Of a stretch of 27,695 nt of DNA, positions 12,501 through 24,500 are shown piece by piece. Position 1 is the first letter of the stretch. Each line of letters opens with the position of its first letter. The translations under genes were made by a program, and so were the position numbers. The notes beneath the pieces are model-generated. The model did not search any database. It saw only the letters and a program-made list of their open reading frames with translations, and had not been told where the DNA came from. The stretch covers positions 360,743 through 388,437 of the forward strand of contig NW_019091411.1 of the NCBI RefSeq assembly GCF_001949145.1, in the 5' to 3' direction. The DNA comes from Acanthaster planci. Its lineage: Eukaryota > Echinodermata > Asteroidea > Valvatida > Acanthasteridae.

Positions 12501-15500
12501 TTTCCTTTTGGGAACAGTGTGAGCTCCCTTCGTTGACATATATTAGACCGATACTTACAACTTGGCATCGATTTCGGACTGTTCTCATTCAAATTGTTTT
12601 TTGTAGGTATTTGGTGCTCATTCAGGGCTGCTTGGCAAAGGCTTTGCACTGTCCAACCCACCTAGCATCCATCAGGCACTAGAGGGCAGCCTGCCTCTCA
12701 GCACGCAATCCAACGAGAGGGCGTTTCTGAAGGACTTTGTGCAGTGCACGCATGGAACGAGCGGTGGGCGACTAGCCAGGTAAAAACTTCTTTCACTCAG
12801 AATTGAAAGGCAACCACCCAAATTGACTAGAAGGGTCGGTTTATTTCCAGCGCTGTCTTTGATGCTTACTTCAGTCTATTCTCCAAATTATTTCAACAGT
12901 CACTTCTTAAGACTGCCCCCATACTTTGCTGTAGGAACACGTCGATAGTGGAAGTCTGCAACAGTACAAGGGGTACCAAAATTATCCTTTGCTATGTGAG
13001 CGGAATCCTCCTATTAACTTCACTTGGAGTCTCTGCTGATGAGATGTGGCATCTTCCAGAGCCCTTTGCCTGAAGGGTGTTGACATATCTGTCTAAGTGG
13101 CCTAATGTTACACCTACAGAGCTTATGGTGATTTGACCTTTTTAACGGTGTTTTAGTGTAAAAGATTGAAACAGCATGTATAGTCCCAGTGTGTCTCCAG
13201 TTCAAACTGTATCAGCCTGGTCATGGGATAATTAGTCACAAATACAATTGTTTTGGTTCTTATATTTCAGATGGATGCAGCCAGAGTCTTACGTAGACCC
13301 CCGACAGTGTGATATCGTGTTCCAGCGTGACGACATCCGCTGCAGTATGCCTACCATCGTCACCATCATGAGCCGGGACCAGTACGGTAGCCTGGTCTAC
13401 GTGCCCAATCTCAAGGTAAGGATACCTGCTGATACAGGGATGTAAATGGCTGTTTGGAGGCAGAAGCCAGACTTGCAAGAGTGATAATTGGTAACTGAGC
13501 TCTAGAAATGTTTCAAAAGGGAAATCTGCTAGTCTGTAGTAAATGAGCCCCAAGGAGGTCATAAGAGATTTTGTGTGAGGAATACATTTGAATTTTGTTG
13601 TGTGAAGGAATTGATATGCTGGGTCATAGACGGTAAAATGGGGTTTTGTCATTTGGAACTAGTTGGAAAGCCAGGCAAACTTAAAGAAATGCTTCTTATT
13701 CAAAATTTATAAATGTATTGGCATGGAATTGACTCTTCATAAGTGACTTTCCATAAACTAGTGAGCATTACTTCTTTCTCTGAAATGATGTCTATGAACA
13801 TTTCAGCCATAAATTTCCTTTCCGTAGAAGTGTTTTATCAAACTGGGGAATATGAAATTTTTTTCTGCGTTAAAGAATGGAAGCTGCGGTGCATAATGTA
13901 AGGGCTCATTTTGTTGGATCAGGCATGTGTGGTTGACTACCATACCAAGCATCGCACTCAGTTTGAAGTTATTCCTTCACTTTCAGATCGATGTTGAGGC
14001 CGTACCTCTGGGAAAACGGGAGAGAACCTACCACGGTGCCAAACTCTTCAAGTCCACACCTCCGGGCGAGAAGGACTTGACCTTTGGCGGCCACCCTCCA
14101 CCCAAGCTGGACGTGTCATATGAGGCTACAATACGCAAGGACAGCATGGCTTACAACTCCATCACCATGATGAAGGAGTATGAGCTCTACTCGTTTGAAG
14201 AGTTGCGATACGCATCTCTTCCTGTTACGAGGTAAACAATCCATTTGAAGACTTGATGCTTGTTTTTAACTGGCCAGTCTGAGCAGTTTGTATAGTTTTC
14301 ATTTAGGAGAGGCCAAATTGAAAACTTTCTCTCTCCTTTTCCTACCTCAGACCTCATGAGAGCATGCTGGTGCGAGACAACAACGACGGTAGCTACAGTG
14401 GGAACTGGACACCAGGCTCTATGGGCATGTATGCCATACATGTCACCATCGATGGGTACCAGCTAGGTATGGAGACCCATCCGTAGCTAGTGATTTCTGC
14501 CTTGGGGTGGAGGAAAGCCCCACGTTGTTGTTATGCCCCTGCAGCAGTGAATAGCCTTTTCGAAAGCCCCAGCTTCATCTCCAGCTGTGCCTTTTCCTCT
14601 TCTTGATTTGAGGGCCGTACTTGGGCGACATGGGTTCCAAATAAACCCATCTTGGAATCAATACAACAGGCTTCTAAAATAACCTTGTATTTGCAGTGGA
14701 AACAAACTGGGAGATTTAATCAACCTCTTGAAGGAAAAAAAATCCAAGAGTTTGAAAGTTGAAATGAACTTGGGGTGCCTACACTGGAATGCATCTCTCT
14801 CACACCAGCTTTCTCTTCAGGCTCAATGCAGCGCACACAGTTAACATCACCAGCTGTGAGCCTTTGTATAAGTTGGACAAGCACATCCTCATAAGTGTTT
14901 CTCTCACATTTCTTTGTCATCAGACGAAGTCCCACAGATTGAGGTCAGTGAGCCTCCACAGGGGGTGCTGCCACCAAATCCAACACCCAAGAAGACTGTG
15001 CAACCTACCAGCAAGGTGAGGCTTGCAGAGGTGATGGCTGGGTCTGTGTCAGCATGGTCATGCATGTTTGCCGTGGAAGCAGAACTAGACCTAGGTTCAG
15101 ACGACAGATTCGGACGCAGTTTAAATCTGGTCATTGTGTCTTAGTATAGTGCTTAACAGAGGACATTTTACAAGTTTACAGTCAACATAAATATGGCATT
15201 TATCTTTGGATATTTGTAAAGTTTTGTCGGTTTCCAAGTGTGGGAGTAGCCGTCTGCTGCCTCACAAAAGACACAGTCTTGGTGAGTTTACATTAATGCT
15301 TAAAATATACTCAGGAATCTTCCATCCAAACAAACACTGGGAACAATTCAAGTTTCTTGGGCGCAGGTGGCCAGTAAAATTTGTCGACTGTTTCACATAA
15401 TGCACTACGCAAACTGGCATCTGTGTGACACCTTGTGTTATGAAATGCCCCTCTTCTTTGCCGGGTTCAGGTACTAATTTTTGACACTCGAGTCACTCAC

Positions 15501-18500
15501 TTAGGAGGACTCACTCGTTATGTTTGTATTTGCTGCACCAGGTGCGCAAGTACGTGATGAAGCACAGTCGAGGCCTTCGAATCAGGAGCAGTCCATCGCT
15601 GCACAGTGAAGAGATTGGCATTGTAGAGGTCAATGGGGTCATTACCTTCATTGACGAGGTCAGTATAAGAGGTCATATGTGTTCCTTAAGAAGGAAAATT
15701 TAAGATTTGTCTAAATGGAATCCAGTATGATTTAGGTGAGTGACCGTATTAGTCTTCCGTTGACAATCAGACTTTGTTGCTGAGAATGACTCTTTCAGTG
15801 CAGAAAGTAGTAGCAAAGCACATATCCCTTGTTCAATTCTGACCTTGTAATTTAATTGCCATTTGCAATCTTGTTCACGGTGGGTGCATAAATTTTTGTC
15901 TGACAAGGTTCTGTTTTAAATGCACCTCATAGGTGAATTTTGTGCGTGAATACTGGCATTATCCAACTTGTATCATTTGAGCTTTTGGCTTTTGCCTTTT
16001 TGAAGCAGGAAGAGGAGCGTGATAGCATTGGCTACCCATAAACTGGGGCCAAATCCTTGAATAAACCCACAAGAAGTGTCTTGCAAATGCCCCCCTGCCC
16101 AACCTTCTTTTTGAATCTTCAACTGTCCCCTCATTTCTCGCCTGCTCAGGTTCACAATGAGGATGGAGTGTGGGTTCGCCTCAACCCAGAGACCATCGAG
16201 AAATACTGCAGGAGCAACGGCCACCGGGAAGGCTGGTGTCTGCAGTACAACCAGCACATCGGCAAGACCATGCTTGTCCCAGTCGAGGTGAGAAAAATAC
16301 TGTCTTGTCCTAGACAGGGCTGTGCATCGGAAACCAGGAATTCAAATTTTGGACTGTTGATGTCAGGTTCCAAATTATGCAACCAGGTTCCTGTAACAAG
16401 CAGAACAAATCAGGCAAAGAGGAGGAAAAGTTTTTAAAGGATTTTGTTGTGGTAAAATTCTTGCTGAGATAGATTTTGCATTTATTTCCAAAGATTGCTA
16501 AGCATTTTGAGCAATTTGAATACAGTGTTTGTGGGTTTTTTTCCCGTTTTCTTTTAATTTGGAATTAGGTTTCATTTACTGGCAGCTGTTCACCCATATT
16601 GTACCCCAATCAGGTTCACAGTTCTGTAGTACCATTAATGCACTTGACTTCCGCCATGGTTTAGAATTTTCCAACAACTGCGACATATATCAAAGTACAT
16701 ATATTGACACATATATGGATGCTACAATCATATTTCTTGGCAGTGTTATACTTGATCGTAACAAAATGTTATGGTAGAACTATAGGAACGTTTGGTATGA
16801 AGAGTTGACTTTCTCCCCCTTTCTTCCATTTTTTGTACGCTTTACAACACCACTCTTCACTTCACTATTTCACTTCACAAGCAAATGCTACATTCAATGT
16901 TTTTGTCATGTTTGCTACAATTCTATTGTAATGGCAATGGAGTGAGCTGTCCCTGTTGTAAAGTTAAACCAAAGTTCAATTCTTCAGCAGTTACAAGATC
17001 TTTTATCCAGTAGATACAGAGAACTACCCTGAGATTTTGAGCTTTGCTAGTAATCTGATTGTTTTATTTCTTTGAAGGAACCCAAGTCAATATACGATGA
17101 CAAATCGAAGGAAAACAAAGGCACGCTGACGTCGTCTCTGGTCCCAGTCACAACAGGAGCTGCAGCAATGCCTTCAGGAGCGATGGCAGCAGCCACAGCG
17201 GCAGTGGGAGGATCCTCTAAGGCCAAAGTACCCTCCAGGGTGCCGGCCAGGCCGGCCACGGGCGGGCCGGGTATGTACCAGGTGACTAACTGCGGGGCCT
17301 CGGGCCACAACATCAGGTGCCGGGCTAGCATCAAGGCCACACCCATTGGCATGATGGTGCTGGGTAACCAGGTCAGCGTTACGCAGGAGGTATGTGATCA
17401 TGATCATGGTATCCCTAGATACGTGTGGTCCCCCCACCCATAAGTACCCAAGGTTCTTGTGGATAGTACCTCATGGTTCCCTTTGTATACATGGTTCATA
17501 TGGTATTCGTGCTTTCCACTTTTCCTTAATATTGATGAGTTCTTAAAATAGAGTGCTTAGTATCCAGGTAGGCGTCACATTGGAGGTATGTGCAATGATC
17601 TTGGTACCAATAAATACTGATATTCCTCGATTAAGCTCCCACTGTCCCTATGAGTAACAGTCGTGGTACCATTGTAGACAGAACACATAAAAGCCATGGT
17701 TTCTGTGTTCCCTTAGTGGCCGATTCTCTTGGTACTGTACTTAGTAATCAGGCCAGTGATACACAGAGTACATACTTGATCATGGTACTTGTCGATATTC
17801 ATGGTCCCTGCATAAACACCATGGTTTGTGTCTGAAGTACCTATAGGTTTCTTTTTACATGAAATGTTACTTCCCCCCTTGGTACCTGTGCTCTAACTAT
17901 CTGGCACTTAAAGTGCCTAGGGTGTCTCTCACTCATGGCATTTGCGATCCATGGCACTTGTTTTTCCCTTGTATCTTTGCGCAGGATATTTAAAGCCAGC
18001 AGAAAATCTCTTTAACCCTTACCCTCCTCAATCCTTCACCTGTTGGATGACTGAGGAGTGTTAGGGTTAAACTTATGTTAAGGTTATATGTGATCCTAAT
18101 TTTTCTTCTGTTTATGTCATGAACAAATTGGTACCAAAACTGCATGCAGAAAGCTGAACACATTTGATTTTTAACTGATCTTCAGGAATCACTACCTGTG
18201 CTCACGGTCAAATTTGGAGCACAGGAGAATCAGACCCTTTATTAGCAGTGAAACCTGAAAATAATCTGTTCTTTTTTCCATGAGATGGCACAACCCGATG
18301 GCTCTGTCTGGGTCAAATTGGACAAGGAGAGCATGGCCCACTACTGCGAGAACACGGAGGGGGAGGCGTGGTCGCTGGCCCAGGGGAAAGGGCTGATGTA
18401 CCTCATCCACGAGGCTGACCTGACCTCGGCTGAGAGGGAGCAGGCCCGCAAGTCCACTCGGCCGTTCCTGTTCTTTGGGGACAACGGCAAGCACAGCAGC

Positions 18501-21500
18501 AAGGCATCAGCAGGCTTCGACTTCAGGAATGCCCAGGCCACACCGGCGATGGGTTTTGCCCCCACAAGTAAGTACATCCTTGTATGCACCGTGGGTGTTT
18601 CAAGTGGTTTTCGTTGTTCAAATGATAAGATGGAATATAGCTTTATTCAAACCTGAGGTTAGTTGGGTAGTTGGCATTACCAGGGTTTGGGGTCAAATTC
18701 AAAGCCCACATTTGCATGGAAAACATTTCTTTCCACGTGGACCCTTTCTTTTTGCATATTGGCAGTAAAGTGTGGCAGAGATTAAACTAAACTTGACTTA
18801 TGAATTGTCATCTAAATTGACAAAAGAAATTTTGTGTGGGTCACTCATTTAAGCAAAGAAATTCTTTGGATAAATTTTGTTCGTAGCATTCATGAAGTTT
18901 TTTCGTAGTTAGTAGGGAAAGGCTTGTAGATTGCTTTTAAACCTCAGTTTGAAGTTCGTTTATATCTGTCATCTGATGGACAAACAGTAATTTTTATATT
19001 CTTCATTTCATTTTTTCTACAATTGATAATCTCCTTGTGATTTGTGTTTCTTTTGAATGATGCAGTTTTCATTCATAGGGTGATTTTACAATACATATTT
19101 TAGAACAGAGGTCAAGGTAACTAAGATGGGAAACTTGAGTCAAGTCTTGCTATGTGGAAATGTGTATGAGGTTTTCTCTTTCTTCATGTCTAGATCTAAC
19201 TCCATTCATGTTTGGGGCTTCCAAGCCCCGACCTGCATCCGACCAGAATGGAGAGGAGGAGCAGGGAGGGGCAGCTGATAAAGGCTCCAAGATGAGCCAG
19301 TCCATCACCGAGACCTCCAAGCACAAATCAGCCGGCACTTCCGGTAATGGAGCTTTGGGCATGGCCAATGGCTTTGCCGGCAACGGAATTGACCCCCTTG
19401 AAGAGTTTGAAGCCAGTGGGGAGGCTGGTCCCAGCCCCCCACACCACGCTGATGTACTTGGACCATCAGCTGGAGGGGCAGCTGCCTCTGCTGTTGCGGG
19501 GCACCAGGCAAGCTTCACACGGACTGGCATTGATTTAGAAACAAGGGCTGAAGAGTTGTCTCTGTTTCGAAGCTCAAATCATAGGGACACCATAAATTCC
19601 AATGGCTTGCCCGAGCGAAAGGCTTCTCTTGGAGGGGATGTCCCGTCACCTTTCAAAGTTGACTCAGGAATGCAGCACCTGAAGGATCCACCTTCTGGTT
19701 CCGAGGTCAGGGTATTGGGAGGCAGCCCACAGCGGACTTCGAAAGGACACTTCTCCATAGGTGTGGGCGACGGGCAGGCTTCACCAAAGAGTGGCATGTC
19801 GCCTAAACAGGGACGGAAATCACGGACTGCATTTGGAAGGCGGGATCGCACGGCATCCCCATCAGCAAAGGACAGGTCGCCAGCGCGACTCAAATCCAGC
19901 ATCATCAAGACGGAGATCAAGGAGAATGCACAGTCGGCCGTTGCGACTTCTGTTGCGGAGTGTGCCAGGTGTGTGTTTGCCGCCTTCCTGTGGCATGAAG
20001 GACTAGTCCATGATGCCATGGCCTGTGCCTCATTCCTTAAGTTCAACCCGCATCTTGGCAAACAGACTTGCCAGCAACAGATGGACATCCAGCAAGAGAA
20101 TAAACTCAAGAACAGGCACTCCATGGACTTTTCCAAAAGTCTTAACGATGGAACATTCTTCTCTGAGGCCAAGAGTTCTGGTCGGGATATCTTGAACCAA
20201 AATGAAGCCGAGCTAACCAACTTTTCGAGTTCCTTGTTGCATTTGAGTGAAAAGAAAGAACCTGTGCAGGATGCTGTGAACGCCCCGACGGAAGAGAGCA
20301 TCGTGTCCACTCCAGCGATGCAGCACCTTGCTGAGAAGTTGGCCAGGGCTTCCCCCTCGTCCTCACCGAAGCATCACCTCAAAGGCTCGGCCTCCCCTGG
20401 CCCAAAGGTCAGGAAGCAGCAGGGCACAGTACTACTCAGGGGGGACAGCAGTGGTTCATCGAGCGACACCGAGTTGAGAGAGAGAGCCTCAAGCACAGGC
20501 TCGGACTCGGCCAACCAGAAGAATGCCATACGGGACTCGGAGACCCTAAGACCTTCCAAGGAATCGCAGCTGCCATCTGCATTGCCCGTCACCCTGAAGC
20601 ACCTGCTATCCTTCTGGGAGGAGTTGACCCAGGCCACAATCAACATCGCCTCCCAACAGCTCATCCTCCCTAGCCCTGCCCCGATAACCAAATCCCGGAG
20701 CCGAACAGAGCACAAAATCCGTGAGAAGGAGAAGGAAGTCAAGAGCAAGAAGCGACGGGACAAGTCGCTTCGCGGTGGAGGTGGGAACCTCTTTGGGGAA
20801 GCAGCTGGCATCCCTGTTGGTGGTGGTGACCGAGAAACTGTCTGCGATCTCTGCCATGGTGTCTTCCCTGACCCGGTGACGTACCACATGCGGAAGGCCC
20901 ACCCTGGGTGCCGGCGGCATGCTGGTGGGCAGGGCTACAACAGCAGTGGGCACTACTGTGGTGGATGGGCTGGAAACTGTGGCGATGGCGGCTATGGGGG
21001 AAACAGCTGGTACCTCATGTGTGAGCGATGCCGAGAGAACTACATCCGGGAGCGGCAGGACAAGCTCAAGGAGAAGGTCAAGAAGCAGCGGAAGAAGCTC
21101 CCGCCGTTGAAGACCCCAAAGATGCTGCCCCCACTGGAGGCCCACCATGTCATGAAGGCCAATGCCATGTTCCTCCTTGACCTGGCCAGTGCGGCCGGCC
21201 CAACCTTCCCCGGGACAAGCCCCATGAGGAAGTCCACCCGCTTCGACCTGCCCATCTTAAGTGAGACGGAGGCCCTCAGTGCCCAATTCCCACCAGTGCC
21301 CTTCCAGTTTGTCAAGCTGGTGAGGCAGGGGTCTGTCGCAGAGTGCCTGCCCCTGCCGATTGAGGAGCGTTCGGTCCACATGATCCCGAGGGCCGAAAGT
21401 GATGTTTCACTACCCCTTGTCAAGTCGGCCTCTGTGGATAGCAAAAGATTGGGTAAGTTGTAAACAACTTCATAATTCATTATAGAGTCATGCCTTTTAT

Positions 21501-24500
21501 TCCTCCTGCTCAGTTTCCAATCATTTCACACTCTTCTCAAAATTCCACTTTGACAATGGCAAATTATTATCCATCTCAAAACAAACAAAACAAAAAACAC
21601 CCTCACAGATTTCCATGAAGCAGCGCCCCAAATCTCACTTCCTCTCCTCAATCTGGTTGATGTGATCACAGATGAAGGCATGGACAACTCCAAGCGAGTG
21701 GCCTACTTCCGCTCCATCTCCATGACCAGTCAGCTTGGGGCCCAGGGGGAGCCCAAGTCCAAGACCAGAAGGCGTAATAACAGCAGTAGTTCATCAGGTA
21801 AAGGAAGGTTACTCTAGGGACAACAATATTTCCGCAGTAGTCTGTGGGTCATCATCGTAGCAAACAAATAGTGTATTTCATATTTTTTCGTCTTGTGCTT
21901 AGATGCGCTTCTTTTCAAGCGAATCATGTGAAAAATAAGGAACAGTTTAAATGTCAGCTCGTCTCACTTGTTTGATATCATAATGGCGGTTATTGGTTGA
22001 TCCCTCGGTTGTCATGAATAATTCTTTCTGGTAGAAGACGGCTCCTCGTTGCTTCGTCGGCCCTCCTCCCTACTAGCCAAGCTAATAGAGGGCGGTAGCA
22101 AAGGATGTCGTGCACTGCATCGTCCCGTCATGTCCTTCATCGTCCAGCGCCATGACCTGGAGGGCCTGCAGCTAGCCATGAAGCAAGCGCTGCGCAAGGC
22201 ATCATGCAGGGTTTACGCGTTACAGGTAGGACGTCTAAAAAGATGCTTTCCTCTGATGTTTTGTCTCATTGTGTTATCTTTGTCGGTTCTTTTTGTTGGC
22301 TCTCTGTGTTTTTGTCTTTATGTTTATCTTGAGTTACCTTTGCTCTGCCCTTCACCACTCTCTGAAGGGTCAGCAAATGACCTGATTGAGAAAAAGGACT
22401 GTTGCAGTGTGATCGTGTAAAATAGCAATAGTGTGTTTAATCCTTGCTTTAATACACCCTCCAAAACAATTGACCCCCTTGGTTTAAAAATGTTGTTTCA
22501 CAAAAGTAACCACTGTTCACTAAAGTCAATTTTTTTTATTCTGAAAAATGCTGGCACAAGAATTATATCGGTCTACTCAACAACACCGACTGTTCTTTTT
22601 CATTGCAAGCCAGTCACCAGTTGGTACACCTTGGCTGTTGATTGTTTTCAAGTAGCAAAAAAATTGCAATCCCCTTTGAACTTTGCTTTTTTAGGCGTTG
22701 AATTGGCTCCTGCGCAGTGTAACGCAGCTGACCAGCTTGCATGACCTCCTGTGGCACTATGTGTGCGCACTGACTCCGCTCAGCCCCGAGAAGGAAGACG
22801 AGACGGAGGTAGCAGCCTCGGGGGCTGACAAAGGCAAGGGGAAGGAAAAGAAAGAGAAGAAGCAGTCAGATCAGGTAGTTCTTAAGTATTCGTCGTTGAT
22901 ACGTTGATATAATGCTACTTAAGTAGCATGGGTTTTAAGTCACTGCGTAGTACTGTGGTGTGGATGGAAAGCAGTGTTTACTCCCACGGCAAGATTTGCT
23001 GAAAGAAATGCAGTGTTGACGTTTTGTAGCGGTTGTTCATGTGACACATGAAATTTGCTTCAGGGTAGCACTTATTTTCTGTCAAGTGCGGCACATTGGT
23101 TTTTTGCCAATCATTTCCAAGGATACAGGAAATCATTACAGCAAAAATTGCATAGGAGAGTTGGTTAAGATTTAGGTTTCCAAAATGTCGAAAACCAGTA
23201 TTTGTTTGGTGAATAGACACATGTTTGATACTTTTTACATTGAAATCTTACAGCTTCAGTCATTAGAATATAGATATGTGGTGTCGGAAACAGGCTTTCA
23301 AAACTGGCAAAGTCTGTTTTCGGCATGCGCATCAAGTAAACACATAGACATAGCTTCAGACTTTTAAGGTTTGGAAGCTACTTATGTCTGTGGTATTCTG
23401 GAAGTGGAGTTTGTTTCCCCTAGCAGCAAGACGTTGACGGCCTGATGTGCGAGCACCCTCTGTCAGACATCACCGTGGCCGGTGAAGCGGTGCACCCTCT
23501 GCCCACTGCCTTTCACACCCTCCTGCAGACGGTGGCCGACATGATGCTGCTCTTGCCCCAGGGCAGTGCCCTGCAGCAGGCCGCCATGCGCTGCTGGTGC
23601 CTGCGCTTCAGGCCGGCTGACCACGTCTTCCTGCACCACTCCCATGTCTTCAGCAACATCAACCAGATCCTGTCGCGCTCGGATGGCCAGGAAGGGGAAG
23701 GGGAGGAGAGTGTGTCCTCTAGCAGCGACTCGCTGCCCGCCAGCCTGGTATGTCCCAGTGTTAATTTTTTTAAGTTACTCTCCTTCGTTCGTACCAGTCA
23801 CAGACTGCAAAATTTGCCGTTCACTTTCCCTTGCTTGGTCAACAGCCCAATCATAATTCTTTTTGGTACTGTGACCAGCCAGATTCCATAAAGAGACAAA
23901 AACAGGTGACCGGTAGACAAAGCTTGCTTATCAATCATTGACAGTCAAAGCAGGCAGGCTACATCTAGTCATATCAACAGCCACAGTCAGTCAATTTTGC
24001 TTCATGAAGGCAGGGGACTCAGCTGTTAAAAACAGTTACTTGATTGGTTTGACTGAGAGGGCAACTTTGCTAAGAATAGAAGTTTGCACTGGAGTGTTAT
24101 TGTAGTATTTTCACTGCCTTACAAAACTTCTTGTACCAAGATGAAAACCTACCGCAACTACTAAATAAACTGATTCATTCAGATGTCCGTTAAGAAAACT
24201 TTGTCGCCCATCGTTGCATCGTCGCTGATGTTGATCTGTGAGCTGAAAAAGGATTTGCTTTTGGAGGGGGAACTTATCATGAGTCCTCTGGTCCTCTTGG
24301 TCCTCATGTTTGGTCATTTATTCCCGTTCACTAATACAGAACACCGCCAAAGTGGAGCTGCTGCGAGACGTGACCAATGCCACCGAGCTACAGGTGTCCA
24401 GCCGAGCCGCCATGCTGCCCAGCCTGACTGACGGCTCCACTGAAACCTTCTGGGAGTCCGGGGACGAGGATAGGAACCGGACCAAGTCCATCACCATCAC

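Noticed and set aside
18185-18284. Possible exon after CTTCAG at 18184 upstream of exon 25
   Set aside because: Its phase-0 frame meets a stop before any donor, and the SH3-like alignment needs no extra residues.
19154-21463. A 769-codon open frame beginning at ATG 19154, looking like a single-exon gene
   Set aside because: It is exon 26 of MYCBP2 read with intron on both sides. The first 13-14 codons precede the CTAG acceptor at 19193 and the last few follow the GTAAGT donor at 21453; phase and homology join it to exons 25 and 27.
19579-21480. Long antisense open frames under exon 26 (up to 243 codons)
   Set aside because: They are shadows of GC-rich coding sequence on the other strand, with no recognisable domain and no splice or start context.
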